From assembly GCA_947495555.1 (NCBI GenBank), contig CANLZI010000001.1, positions 1,154,861 through 1,218,860 on the forward strand: DNA of 64,000 bases, given 5' to 3'. Shown here piece after piece: positions 27,801 through 38,898 of the stretch; positions within the stretch are counted from its first letter, which is position 1, and the number at the start of each line of letters is the position of its first letter. The notes beneath the pieces are model-generated. The model had not been told where the DNA came from, did not search any database, and saw only the letters and a list, made by a program, of their open reading frames with translations. The DNA comes from an uncultured Erythrobacter sp. (GTDB lineage: Bacteria > Pseudomonadota > Alphaproteobacteria > Sphingomonadales > Sphingomonadaceae). A program made the position numbers and the translations under genes.

Positions 27801-28103
27801 TCGCTGAACAATCGATTCCTCGATCTCAACCGGCGTCGCACCTGGATATTTTACCGTGACAGCAATCGTATCCAGACTGTTTTCAGCGAAAACTTCCTGG
27901 ACAATCCTGGAATAGGAAATGAAGCCGGCCACCAGCATGAACAGCATCAGAAGATTGGCGGCCACTCCATTGCGCGCCATGAACGCGATAATGCCCGACC
28001 GGTCGCGTGCGCGTTCGTCGGACACCTCGCCAAAGCGGTCCAGCGGCCGGGCTTGCTCCTCGTCCAGCGAGTCTTGTGCAGTGGGCGTCGGCTCGTCTGT
28101 CAT
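24825..28103 (-). CDS. RND efflux transporter permease
   Basis: A 1092-residue inner-membrane RND pump. Residues about 35-55 are the first membrane helix; two large periplasmic loops and further helices follow. TVKYPGATPVEIEESIVQRLEEAVE and GLVVDDAVVVGENIYAERERG, with the paired acidic residues of helix 4, are diagnostic. It uses the proton gradient to expel lipophilic compounds. It overlaps the adaptor gene by 4 bases, so TetR-OMF-MFP-RND is one operon. Substrate is unknown. Confidence 0.96.
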   Translation of the reverse strand: MTDEPTPTAQDSLDEEQARPLDRFGEVSDERARDRSGIIAFMARNGVAANLLMLFMLVAGFISYSRIVQEVFAENSLDTIAVTVKYPGATPVEIEESIVQRLEEAVEAIEDVKKVTAVAREGSGTVNVELELGADMARALDDVKSEVDQIDTFPVEAEEPEVRELTSRQVVLRIALFGDVPERTLKETAYSLEDAIAALPEVSYVQTSGVRNYQIYADVPQDRLRALNLSLTDVSRIVTASSLDSPAGSIDTATEEVRVRTVGQNYTQQDFEDIVLLSSESGALLRLGDVAEINDSFEDADRITRFNDKPVAFVDVYRTSDERVLDVANVVKQLMANEYSLPPTVSYAVWEDSSVLLEDRLSLLLKNAVLGLVLVLIALTLFLDIRLALWTAVGIGATFTGAIFLLEYAGSSINMFSLFGFILALGLVVDDAVVVGENIYAERERGRTGMGAAIAGAERVKVPVIFAVLTTITAFSPLLAVGGVIGKILADVPLVVLAVLILSLLECMLVLPHHLSHLPAAGTIARSTVTRFFERVRKAVDVRLKAFIDGPLDKGLRFAVGAPSVILSGAVAVLIVFVAMVPAGIIKFAFFPDIEADLVTASLEMPAGSTINRTTEVAEHIERAGDRAIARFASEGEDQPAFVDATYMSVGLRQTFNGPDGTSEQVRPNIADLRIALVPSGDRTISAAQIEQAWREEIGDVPEARTLTVSSSLLSLGAPVNVQISHPDDAALDQIRLRIMDGIGRLGGTFDIESDQDAGLREIELRLKPSARTLGVTLSDVATQVRAAFFGAEAVRVQRGREDVRVYVRLPETERNSIADIERFRIRVPGGFTSVGAIADASFTQAPSQIKRENGLRVVTISADVDDDVITGQEATRVLEQEILPGIQRDYPMLQYKFGGQQEEQQESFGDIGSAFALALVVIYALLAIPFKSYTQPLIIMAAIPFGLVGALVGHLLLGIPLGILSVFGIVALSGVIINGALILIDFMNENLAKGMDSAEAIIDAAKSRFRPIVLTALTTFLGVAPITFETSLQAQFLIPMSASLGFGVLIGTALLMLIIPALAMVYLRARDRISDLALRLKASEHEAEAQL

Positions 28104-29401
28104 TGAGCGTCCTGGCCAGCAGTGCGAACGGACATCCCGTCAACCGGAGCCGACAGATTGGTGACCACCAATTGACCGCCCTCAGCAATTTCTGATGTGA
28201 CCACATAAGCGTCTTGATCGGTCCGCTGGATCACCCGCACCGGAACAATTTTCAGCTTGCCATCGCGCACCAGCCAGATTTCATTGCCGGGCCTAAGCGC
28301 CTCAGCCGGAACGACCGCATAGCTTGCCAGACTGGTCCCGCCGATCTCGGCCCGTACAAACGCACCCAGCAGCAATGGCGGCGCAGGCCCGCTGGCCTGA
28401 CCTTGTGCATCAACCCGCTTGCCACCGGTTAGAGGCGCGGCCACTCGCAAGAACACCTCGACATTGCGGGTGCTCGGATCAAGGATCGCATCGACCCGGT
28501 CAACCACAGCATTCCAGCGATAGGTCACCCCGCCAAATTCATAATAGACGCTGGCGGGCACATTGGCACCGCGGTTCTGCATCAGCCCTGGCAGCAGCGC
28601 CATCTCGTCCTGCGTCAATGACAGGCGCACTTCATAGGCAGAGGTTGAAACTATCGATCCCAAAGGCTGGCCAGCCTGTACGACGGTTCCGATGGAGGCA
28701 TTTTCTTGCCTGACCAATCCCCGGAATGGAGCGGTTGCACGGGTCCGGTCGAGAGACAATTGCGCCACCGCCAGATTGGCCTTGGCTCGCTCTTGCGCGG
28801 CTTTGGCGGCCCGCAATTGCGGCTTTCGGGTGGCCAAAGTACTTGTCTGTTGATCGCTCGGCTGCCTCGATTGCGTTGCAGCGACACCGTCTTTCGCAAG
28901 CTGGGTTGGTGGCAATATCTGAGACGAGCCACTTAGCCCTCCTGCTGTGCCTGCCGCTGCGCCGGCATTGGCTTCACGATTGGCAAAGCGGTCCAGCTCA
29001 TCGCGCGCAATATCGACTTCCTCACGCGCCTGCAGAACAGCGACATCCTGCGTCGCCACATCAGCCCGGGCAATTCGCACCTGATTTTGGAAATCGGCGG
29101 CTTCTATCCGTACCAAAGTAGCGCCGGCCCCGACAACTCCGCCTTCTCTAAAGCGTGGATTCACATAGGAAATCCGCCCTGAAACCTGTGTTGCAACGGT
29201 CATCTCGTCGGTTGGTTCAACCGTGCCCGAGGCCACCACGGGGATGGCGCCAGAAGCTGCCTTGAATGGGATCACTTCAACCAATGGCACCTGCTCTACC
29301 CGCTCGGCGCCTTCTGGCTCGGGCCGCAGAACAACCATCAATATGGCGATCACAATGGCCCCGCCCAACAGTCCAAGCGACCACTTCAATTGGCGACTCA
29401 T
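28100..29401 (-). CDS. RND efflux periplasmic adaptor (membrane fusion protein)
   Basis: A 433-residue HlyD-type adaptor. An N-terminal signal-anchor (residues 8-25) precedes the lipoyl/barrel-sandwich halves: VVASGTVEPTDEMTVATQVSGRI and RATAPFRGLVRQENASIGTVVQAGQPL, separated by a long helical hairpin (about residues 120-215). It bridges the RND pump and the outer-membrane channel. It overlaps both neighbours by 4 bases. Confidence 0.95.
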   Translation of the reverse strand: MSRQLKWSLGLLGGAIVIAILMVVLRPEPEGAERVEQVPLVEVIPFKAASGAIPVVASGTVEPTDEMTVATQVSGRISYVNPRFREGGVVGAGATLVRIEAADFQNQVRIARADVATQDVAVLQAREEVDIARDELDRFANREANAGAAAGTAGGLSGSSQILPPTQLAKDGVAATQSRQPSDQQTSTLATRKPQLRAAKAAQERAKANLAVAQLSLDRTRATAPFRGLVRQENASIGTVVQAGQPLGSIVSTSAYEVRLSLTQDEMALLPGLMQNRGANVPASVYYEFGGVTYRWNAVVDRVDAILDPSTRNVEVFLRVAAPLTGGKRVDAQGQASGPAPPLLLGAFVRAEIGGTSLASYAVVPAEALRPGNEIWLVRDGKLKIVPVRVIQRTDQDAYVVTSEIAEGGQLVVTNLSAPVDGMSVRTAGQDAQ

Positions 29402-30885
29402 TGATTTTCTCCGGCGGTTTTCAGCTGTTCAATCTCGCCCATTTCCAGCGGTATCGATTGTGTTTGGGAGGCCCAATCTCCTGCCAGTGCGCGATGCACA
29501 CCCAGGCGGGCAATGGCTGTTGCCCTTGCCGAAGATGATAGGCTGGCTTCGGCTTGATAAACGGCCCGCAAAGCGTCGAGATAGGCTATATAGCCACCTA
29601 CCCCAACGCTGAAGCGTCGCTTTTGCAGATCGAGCGACGACCGCGCTTCTGACAGCTGAGCGGCGATCAAGCTGTAGCGCCTGCTCTGTTGTTCGTAATC
29701 TTCCAGTGCGCTGCTCACTTCGCTGTAGGCGGTCAGAACTGTACGGGCATAGGCCGCAGCCTGTTGGTCATATGCAGCGCGAGCGCTGCGAATATTGGCG
29801 GTGATCCGGCCTGCATTAAAGAGGGGCGCCACGATGTTGGCCGCAAGCGATGACGTCCAGTTTTCGGCGAAATCAAATCCATCCCCGATGGATCCGCCTT
29901 GCCCGCCGACCGACCCGCTCAAGCTGATTTGAGGGAACCGTTCTGCACGGCGCGCGCCAATACGTAGCCGGGCTGCCTCTAGGCGCGCCCATTCTGTCGC
30001 GACATCTGGCCTTTGTGACAAAAGGTCTGCGGGCAATCCAGCCGGGACCGGTTCGAAGACCAATCGTGGCTGCAGCGCCTTGTCCAGCCGTTTTTGAGTG
30101 GCGTCTGGAAAAGACCGGGTCAAAACAGCCAAGCGCGCCATTGAGGAGGATAGCGAGCTCTCTAACTGCGGCAGCGCCGCCTGATTGACCCGCAAGTCCT
30201 GACGCACCTGATACAGCTCGAAACTATCGATCAATCCACGTTCAAATCGTTCTTCGCTGCGCGCTGTGCGATCGGCAAGGACATCAATGGTTTGTGCTGT
30301 CAGCTCCAATTGTCGGCGCGTGTCGACAATATCGAAATAGGCCGAGATCGTTTCGGCCGCCGCAGTCAATTGAACCGATTGCAAAGCGTATTCGCTGGCG
30401 ATCGCATCCTGCCGCAACGCCGCGTAATCGTTCCGCACGCGGCCAAACAGATCAAGTTCATAGGAGGCCGCAATGCTGGGGGAATAGGTTTCAGTCTCAA
30501 TCCGATCAAACCCGGCTCCGCCCAAGCCGCCAAAAGCGCTGCCCGCAACCGGCGTGCTGGTATCGGTGGCAGAGATACTCGCATTGATAGACGGCAGCAA
30601 AGCAGAGCGCGCAATACGGGCCTGCGCACGCGCCTGCTCGACCCGAGCAGCAGCCTCGGCAATATCGAGGTTTTGCGCCAAGGCATCGCTGACCAATGCG
30701 TCGAGTTCGGGATCGCCAAATGCACTCCACCACGCTTGCGGTTGATAGTCACCCATAACAGCCGGATCGCCATATGCTTGTGGCATCTCAGACACCACAG
30801 CGGGCTGTTTCACGCCCGGTGCCATCGAAATGCAACCGGTCAGGCCAACAATTGCCAAAACTGCGGTGGCAATGCGCAGGGTCAT
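29398..30885 (-). CDS. Outer-membrane efflux lipoprotein (NodT/OprM family)
   Basis: About 495 residues from the ATG at 30885, preceded by GGAGAAACGCG. The signal peptide ends in the lipobox LTGC, so Cys about residue 18 is lipidated. The sequence repeats the helical outer-membrane efflux protein pattern twice, for example ASYELDLFGRVRNDYAALRQDA and AANIVAPLFNAGRITANIRSARAAYDQ. It forms the exit duct of the pump. It overlaps the tetR stop and the adaptor start. Confidence 0.95.
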   Translation of the reverse strand: MTLRIATAVLAIVGLTGCISMAPGVKQPAVVSEMPQAYGDPAVMGDYQPQAWWSAFGDPELDALVSDALAQNLDIAEAAARVEQARAQARIARSALLPSINASISATDTSTPVAGSAFGGLGGAGFDRIETETYSPSIAASYELDLFGRVRNDYAALRQDAIASEYALQSVQLTAAAETISAYFDIVDTRRQLELTAQTIDVLADRTARSEERFERGLIDSFELYQVRQDLRVNQAALPQLESSLSSSMARLAVLTRSFPDATQKRLDKALQPRLVFEPVPAGLPADLLSQRPDVATEWARLEAARLRIGARRAERFPQISLSGSVGGQGGSIGDGFDFAENWTSSLAANIVAPLFNAGRITANIRSARAAYDQQAAAYARTVLTAYSEVSSALEDYEQQSRRYSLIAAQLSEARSSLDLQKRRFSVGVGGYIAYLDALRAVYQAEASLSSSARATAIARLGVHRALAGDWASQTQSIPLEMGEIEQLKTAGENQ

Positions 30886-31496
30886 CGCGTTTCTCCGCAA
30901 ATTGCGCCGCGCGCCATGCTATCCAACCGCGCAAGCAATGCCTTGGACATTTCTTGATCGATGTCTTCAACATCCATAAATACGCATAGAGACAGCCGCG
31001 AACTGCGCAGAGAAACCGCCATGCCAAACAGGAAGAATACGCTCATACGGCATTCTTCATAAGACAGATCGCTGCGAATCTGTTTGATTTCCCGGGCAAA
31101 TACGTCGGCACCGCTGTTAAACTCACGTCGCATATATTCGCGCATAATCGACTGCGGGTTTTGTTGTTCGCGCGACACAAACAGCGCCAAGGGTTTGGCC
31201 TCATCGCTCAGCATGAATGTGCCAATCCGGCGCAGAACGCTGCAGATCTGGTCCAGCCGCTGAGCGTTGGTCGCATCGGCGGGCAAGACCTCTGCCGCCC
31301 CTTTCGTCACCACCTGACCCAGGCGCGATGCAATCGCCTCTCCGGCAGAGCAGAACAAGCCATGCTTGCTGCCAAAATGGTAAGTGATATTGCTCATCGT
31401 GGTGTCGGCCGCAGCGGCAATGGCCCGCGTGCTTGCGCCTTCAAAGCCCAGTTCGCCGAACTGACGGATAGCCGTTTCGATGAGTCGATCGCGCAT
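30882..31496 (-). CDS. TetR family regulator of the efflux operon
   Basis: About 204 residues from the ATG at 31496; a TTG at 31556 would place the palindrome inside the gene. The N-terminal helix-turn-helix is clear: LIETAIRQFGELGFEGASTR, AIAAAADTTMSNITYHFGSK. The C-terminal ligand domain has no recognised signature, though a DUF1956-type (CecR/YbiH-like) domain is possible. It is the first gene of the efflux operon and its promoter holds a palindrome, so it probably represses itself and the pump. Confidence 0.93.
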   Translation of the reverse strand: MRDRLIETAIRQFGELGFEGASTRAIAAAADTTMSNITYHFGSKHGLFCSAGEAIASRLGQVVTKGAAEVLPADATNAQRLDQICSVLRRIGTFMLSDEAKPLALFVSREQQNPQSIMREYMRREFNSGADVFAREIKQIRSDLSYEECRMSVFFLFGMAVSLRSSRLSLCVFMDVEDIDQEMSKALLARLDSMARGAICGETR

Positions 31497-31511
31497 TCCC
31501 GCCCGATACTG

Positions 31512-31532
31512 TTCGTTCGAACGAATTGTCAA
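31512..31532 (-). promoter_or_regulatory. Efflux-operon promoter with TetR palindrome
   Basis: A perfect 14-base palindrome TTCGTTCGAACGAA lies at 31512-31525, 16 bases before the tetR ATG. Immediately upstream on the minus strand is TTGACA (31527-31532), a consensus -35. The palindrome would therefore sit between -35 and -10, the classical location for repression. The -10 is weak. Confidence 0.75.
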
Positions 31533-31662
31533 TCCGAATGAGATGAATGACTGCAATTGATGGGCATTCTATGGGCGGAAGTGCAGCCCATTATCGTATG
31601 TATCCTGCGACGGCCTGTTGCGCCATCGCTTAAGATCGGGCCGCGGCTTGCGCTACTCCGCC

Positions 31663-32628
31663 CTAGCTGACGAATTTCTGCACAAATTCCAGCTGCATAT
31701 TTACAAAGGCTTTGCCCATTTCGGTGCCCCCCATATCAAAGGCATGGAGCGCGCCTTTCGCCTCGACATATTCGGTTGCGACACCGGCCTCGGTCAGCCG
31801 CTGGGCATAGGTCCGCCCTTCATCCAGAAACAGGTCGCACGTACCAATGCCTAGCCATACAGGAGGCAGGCCCGACAGGTCAGTATGTCGTGCGGCCACC
31901 GCATATTGGGCACTATCTTGCGCCGGCTGATGGCCAAGATAGCTCGACCAGCCAAACAGATTGTTGCGATTGCTCCACACCCGGTGGCGCGGTTTATCCA
32001 ACTCGCGTCGGGCTGCCGTTCGATCATCCAGCATGGGATAAATCAGCAATTGCGCGGCAGGTTGCTGCCCGCCTTCATCGCGCAATTTTTGGGCCAGGCA
32101 CGCGGCCAAGCCTGCCCCTGCGCTATATCCGCCAATCACGACTTTTGCGGTATCGATTGCCATCTCACCAGCGTGGTCCAGCAACCATTGCCATGCCGAT
32201 TGGCAATCATCCAAGCCAGCGGGAAACGGAGACTCAGGCGCCAGACGGTAACCCGAACAGATCACCGGAACGCCCAGCCTTCGGCACATGTTCACCGCCT
32301 GAAGCCGCACATCAGCCGCGCTGCCGATCACCAATCCACCACCATGGATCAGCAACACTGCCCCTGATCCAACGCGCTTGTCGGGCACCACAACATAGGT
32401 GCCAGGCCCGGTTCCTTCCACCTGGGTGATGGTCACTCCGCTTGTGTCGACCTCTGGTTGGCCGAGCCGACCCAAGACCCGCATCAGTTTATAGGTGAAC
32501 CGATTGATAATCAGCCAGCCGACCTTGCGATCAAGCTGCTCCAGCTCTGGCGCCATCGCATCACGATTGGCCGAGCTGATTTGCAAATCAGGCGTGCTGC
32601 TAAAGGCGGGATGCGAAGGTTCGTTCAT
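31663..32628 (-). CDS. Alpha/beta hydrolase (hormone-sensitive lipase family esterase)
   Basis: A 321-residue serine esterase. The oxyanion motif HGGG (in LLIHGGGLVIG, about residues 94-98), the nucleophile elbow GGYSAGAGL (Ser about 168), the late LGIGTCDLFLDEG with the acid, and a His in GALHAFDMG form the HSL-family triad. It probably cleaves esters of a hydrophobic substrate. It is 52 bases downstream of a TonB receptor gene in the same direction. Confidence 0.92.
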   Translation of the reverse strand: MNEPSHPAFSSTPDLQISSANRDAMAPELEQLDRKVGWLIINRFTYKLMRVLGRLGQPEVDTSGVTITQVEGTGPGTYVVVPDKRVGSGAVLLIHGGGLVIGSAADVRLQAVNMCRRLGVPVICSGYRLAPESPFPAGLDDCQSAWQWLLDHAGEMAIDTAKVVIGGYSAGAGLAACLAQKLRDEGGQQPAAQLLIYPMLDDRTAARRELDKPRHRVWSNRNNLFGWSSYLGHQPAQDSAQYAVAARHTDLSGLPPVWLGIGTCDLFLDEGRTYAQRLTEAGVATEYVEAKGALHAFDMGGTEMGKAFVNMQLEFVQKFVS

Positions 32629-32680
32629 TCGTGTCAGCTCCCGCCTTTTTGCAACATCGATACAGGGTTGTCAGGGTCGG

Positions 32681-35134
32681 CTAGAACTTAAAGCCTACCT
32701 CAACAAAGACCTGGCGACCTCTGTTCAGCGTCACCAATCTATCATCTGTGCCGGCACCGAATGGCGCAGCTGCGGATGTCGTGATGAAGATCTCGTCCGT
32801 AAGGTTTGTGCCGATGAGCGACAAGGTCCAATTGCCATCGGGATCGCCAATCGACATCGAGGCATCCAACGTGATGTAGGAATCTTGCACCAAATCACCG
32901 ATATTGGTTGCCGGATCAAAGGCAAACGGGCTGGTGCTGTTGGTGAAATAATCGTCGGTATAGGTGACGATTGAATTCAGGCCCAATTCCAGAGCATTGC
33001 CCAGCGGAATGTCCCAGTCCATTCCGACATTACCGGCCCATTTGGGTGCACGCGGTGCGCGTCGGCCATCAAGATCAAGGCCGGAAACAGAGATGAATGT
33101 GTCGCTGAACGCTGCATCTAGATAGGAGGCGGCACCAAACAGCGACAGTCCATCAAGCGGCGTGCTCCAACGCCAATCGACATCGATACCTTTAGTCGTC
33201 GTCTCGCCCGCATTAAAGGTCGAGAAGTTGAAGATATTGACGTCAAAGTTCTGAATCTGCTGGTCATCGAACACGTAATAAAACGCTGTTGCGTTCAAGG
33301 TTAGCGTGCGATCGGCCAGCTGTGACCGAACCCCGATTTCGCCGCCAATGGAGGTCTCGGAATCAAATCGCAGCGCATCAGCAGCAGCTTCGGCAGCCGC
33401 TGCGTCAGGACCGCCCAACAGGGCCACTGTGCCAGTCGGCAATGTGTTGTTGTCAACACCGCCAGATTTGTATCCAGTCTTGAATGCGGCATAGACGTTG
33501 AAATCATCATTGGGCGAATATTTCAGAACGACCTCGGGCGAAATATTGCTGTCGCTGAATTCAATTGGTCCGGCAAAAAAGCCTGAACCAACCGAGCCGA
33601 AAACGGTTGTGATGAAATTGGCGACATAGGGGAAACCGATCGTCGTGCTTTTCTTCTCATCGGTCCAGCGCACACCACCCGACAGGTTCAGGCTTTCGGT
33701 CAGGTCCAAGGAACCACTGGCGAAAAGCGAGATCGTTTCTGCTGACAGCGGACGGTCCGCCAGCCAGTCAAAGTCGAACCCGGTGATCGCGTCCGAGCCG
33801 ATCACAATAGCCGGCAGAAATGCGTTCTGTGCGGTCAGCAGGCCGCTTTCGCGGTCTTCCCAAAAGGCGCCAATCTGGAAGTTGAACGCCCCGTCAAAGT
33901 TGCTCGCCAGGCGCAATTCCTGGGTGTATTGCTCAAGCGTATTTTCAAACGGCGCGGCAAAACCGCCAGCGGTGCCGTCCGGGTTCACCCCGGTGGAATT
34001 GAACGTATCGTTGTAGATATTGTCCATTTCCACATAGCCCGACAGCGTGCTGAGCGTCAGCGTATCGGATAGGTCCAGGTTCATTTCCAAGCTGGCGAAC
34101 AGCAAATCGGTATCGTTAAATGCCTGGGTTATATCCCGGTCACCAATATCGAGACCGGTTGGCACCGATGTAATTCGCGGATCTCCATCAGGGCCAGGGA
34201 AGCGATTGTCCGAAATGTTGCAATCATGGGTCGGCGCAAAGCTAAGCCCGAACACCGCCAGCGTTGAAGGATCAGCGATGCCATCCCCACCGCAGAACAT
34301 ATCGGTAAATCCGTTCAGCGTTTCAGACCGCTGACGGTTATAGCTCAGCTTGAGTTTGGCATCGAAGCGATCGGTCGGCTCCCAAGCGAGGGTCAGGCGG
34401 CCAATGAAGTTCTTGAGGCCCTTGTCGCGATCCTGCGCCGGGACATTGTCCTGCAGCTCGACATATTTTGAGATGTCCTGATATTCAGCTGCGAAGCGCA
34501 CACCGAGCGTGTCGGTCAGAGGTCCAGAGATATAGCCACCGAAAGTGTAGCCTTCCTCTTCAAACTCGTACGATCCCTTGCCGCCTACTTCCCAATCAGG
34601 GGTGGGGTCGGCCGAGCGCAACGACAAAACCCCGCCCGAAGTTGATTTACCAAAGAACAGCGGCTGCGGACCTTTCAGCACCTCAACCTGCGCAACATCA
34701 AAGAAACCAGCCTGCAGCAATCGCTGCGTGCTGACCGTGATGCCGTCGATATTCAAAGCAACGGCAGAATCGAATGCATTGGAGATGCCCGATGATCCGA
34801 TCCCTCTTAGAGAGATGGAGGCACCAGCGCCCGATCCGCCAACTTGCACAGCGAGGGCTGGAATGCGGCTGACCAGATCGGTCGCTTCATCGATCCTGAA
34901 ATCACCCAATGTTTCTTGATCGATAACCGTGATCGCAACCGGAACATCTTGCAGCGTTTCTTCTTGCTTACGCGCGATCACCACAATGACATTTTCATCA
35001 TCGACGGCGTCGGCCTCGGCTTCAGTTGAGGACTGCGCCAATGCAGAAGGAGCCATGAACAATGCGGCACCAATGGCCGCTGCAGAACAGGTCCCTTTGA
35101 GCAGGCGATGTGCACTTTTGTTTGATTGAACCAT
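32681..35134 (-). CDS. TonB-dependent receptor
   Basis: An 817-residue outer-membrane receptor. A signal peptide (residues 1-33, ending SALAQ) is followed by the plug domain (DVPVAITVIDQETLGDF, SISLRGIGSSG, VLKGPQPLFFGKSTSGGVLS) and a beta-barrel ending in a C-terminal aromatic residue (VEVGFKF). It imports a large or poorly diffusing substrate with TonB energy. Lying between a carotenoid-oxygenase-type gene and an esterase gene, it may take up their substrate. Confidence 0.95.
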   Translation of the reverse strand: MVQSNKSAHRLLKGTCSAAAIGAALFMAPSALAQSSTEAEADAVDDENVIVVIARKQEETLQDVPVAITVIDQETLGDFRIDEATDLVSRIPALAVQVGGSGAGASISLRGIGSSGISNAFDSAVALNIDGITVSTQRLLQAGFFDVAQVEVLKGPQPLFFGKSTSGGVLSLRSADPTPDWEVGGKGSYEFEEEGYTFGGYISGPLTDTLGVRFAAEYQDISKYVELQDNVPAQDRDKGLKNFIGRLTLAWEPTDRFDAKLKLSYNRQRSETLNGFTDMFCGGDGIADPSTLAVFGLSFAPTHDCNISDNRFPGPDGDPRITSVPTGLDIGDRDITQAFNDTDLLFASLEMNLDLSDTLTLSTLSGYVEMDNIYNDTFNSTGVNPDGTAGGFAAPFENTLEQYTQELRLASNFDGAFNFQIGAFWEDRESGLLTAQNAFLPAIVIGSDAITGFDFDWLADRPLSAETISLFASGSLDLTESLNLSGGVRWTDEKKSTTIGFPYVANFITTVFGSVGSGFFAGPIEFSDSNISPEVVLKYSPNDDFNVYAAFKTGYKSGGVDNNTLPTGTVALLGGPDAAAAEAAADALRFDSETSIGGEIGVRSQLADRTLTLNATAFYYVFDDQQIQNFDVNIFNFSTFNAGETTTKGIDVDWRWSTPLDGLSLFGAASYLDAAFSDTFISVSGLDLDGRRAPRAPKWAGNVGMDWDIPLGNALELGLNSIVTYTDDYFTNSTSPFAFDPATNIGDLVQDSYITLDASMSIGDPDGNWTLSLIGTNLTDEIFITTSAAAPFGAGTDDRLVTLNRGRQVFVEVGFKF

Positions 35135-35196
35135 TGCTTCTCTCCCTAAGTTTCTTGCCCAAATGTGGGCGATCTTTCTTTGATTTTTTCAGAGTC

Positions 35197-36519
35197 TTAA
35201 TGCGCAATCCAACTGCCATGGAAGCCAGCAGGAACGCGGACAGGCAGGTGTATTTTGGCGATCGGATCATCGGCCAGATTGGCAGCGTCGAAGATGGCGA
35301 GATGGCTCACATCTGTGTTCGGATCATAGATATAGCTCATCAAATATCCGTCATCTTCGCTTTTGCCGCCGTCGGCCGGGACAAAGCATCCCTCGCTGCC
35401 CACACAACCATCTTGAAGAATATGCGATTGTCGCGCTCCGGTTTGCAGATCAAACTTGTGAAACGCATCGACTGTCGGGGCCATCTGCCCAAATTGCGCG
35501 AAATATCCGTAGCGGTGCTTTTGCCCGACCAGCGCATCGGGCACGCCTGGAAAGTCTATGCCCAAATCATCAAGCTGCCGTTCGGACACCGCGCCGGTTT
35601 TGAGATTGAGCCGCCATTGATGCAATTGCGGAATGGGCGGCTTGACCATGTCTTTGGCCATATATCCAACCATGCGGCAGCCTTCCAAGACCACCTCGTC
35701 GCCTTCATCATAGGCGTTGAGCGTATGGTAAACATAGCAAGGTTCAATCTCGAACCATTGGACATCGTCGGAGGTGCCGTCACGAGGCATTACTCCGAAA
35801 CGTGCACCGTAATCGTCATCATGGCGGATACCCAAGCCACCTTTGGCGCGTTCCTCCAGATCGAACACCACTGGCAAATCCATGAAAATGGTCTTGCTCC
35901 CCGTGATGCAGAAATCATGCATCATGGTTGGGCCTTTCACGGCAATCTCTTCATGCTGGACCAGCTCGCCGCTGGCCGAAACACGGTAATACTGCAGGAA
36001 CGGTGGCCGCATTGAATAGCCAAAGAACAACATCTCACCGGTTATCGGGCAGATCTTGGGATGCGCGGTCATATTGGCGCTCAGCTTGCCGCCAAAATTA
36101 TACGGGCCGACCGTGTCTAGCTCACCTGTGACCTCGATCGGCAGGTTCAATTCCGCCAGAGCCAGAATCTTGCCGGCGTGACTAACGATATGTGTGTTGG
36201 CGATTGAGTTTTCGAGCACGCGGCGCGTCTCCGCCGACGGCATTTCCTCGTCCAGTAACGGTGTTTGCACATAGCGATTGCGGTACCATTGGGCCTTGCC
36301 ATCGGAAATCTCGATGCCGTGCAACATGCCGCATCCCAAAAACCAATCCATGCTCTTGCCCGATGGCGGGTTGGCCCCATTGCGAACATACAGTCCATTC
36401 AATTCTCTCGGAATCTCACCGGTAACAGTCAGTTCAACCTCAGAACGCTCCGAAAAAACGGGGGCGAAATTGCCGGTCAACCAAAATGGCACGATGTCAG
36501 GACTGTTCACGCTAGGCAT
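35197..36519 (-). CDS. Carotenoid oxygenase family protein
   Basis: About 440 residues from the ATG at 36519. An in-frame extension upstream has no family similarity. Four iron-binding histidines can be placed: NMTAHPKICP, GPTMMHDFCIT, YVYHTLNAYDEG and GFHGSWI. WYRNRYVQTP and GMLHGIEISDGK are family hallmarks. These non-heme iron enzymes cleave double bonds of carotenoids, apocarotenoids or stilbenes; I cannot tell which. The TonB receptor gene follows 62 bases later. Confidence 0.93.
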   Translation of the reverse strand: MPSVNSPDIVPFWLTGNFAPVFSERSEVELTVTGEIPRELNGLYVRNGANPPSGKSMDWFLGCGMLHGIEISDGKAQWYRNRYVQTPLLDEEMPSAETRRVLENSIANTHIVSHAGKILALAELNLPIEVTGELDTVGPYNFGGKLSANMTAHPKICPITGEMLFFGYSMRPPFLQYYRVSASGELVQHEEIAVKGPTMMHDFCITGSKTIFMDLPVVFDLEERAKGGLGIRHDDDYGARFGVMPRDGTSDDVQWFEIEPCYVYHTLNAYDEGDEVVLEGCRMVGYMAKDMVKPPIPQLHQWRLNLKTGAVSERQLDDLGIDFPGVPDALVGQKHRYGYFAQFGQMAPTVDAFHKFDLQTGARQSHILQDGCVGSEGCFVPADGGKSEDDGYLMSYIYDPNTDVSHLAIFDAANLADDPIAKIHLPVRVPAGFHGSWIAH

Positions 36520-38844
<2,325 letters not shown>

Positions 38845-38898
38845 GCCCAGCGGGGCACGCGTCGCAGGAATGGGGAACGGGCGCGAAGGCCCGCGTCC

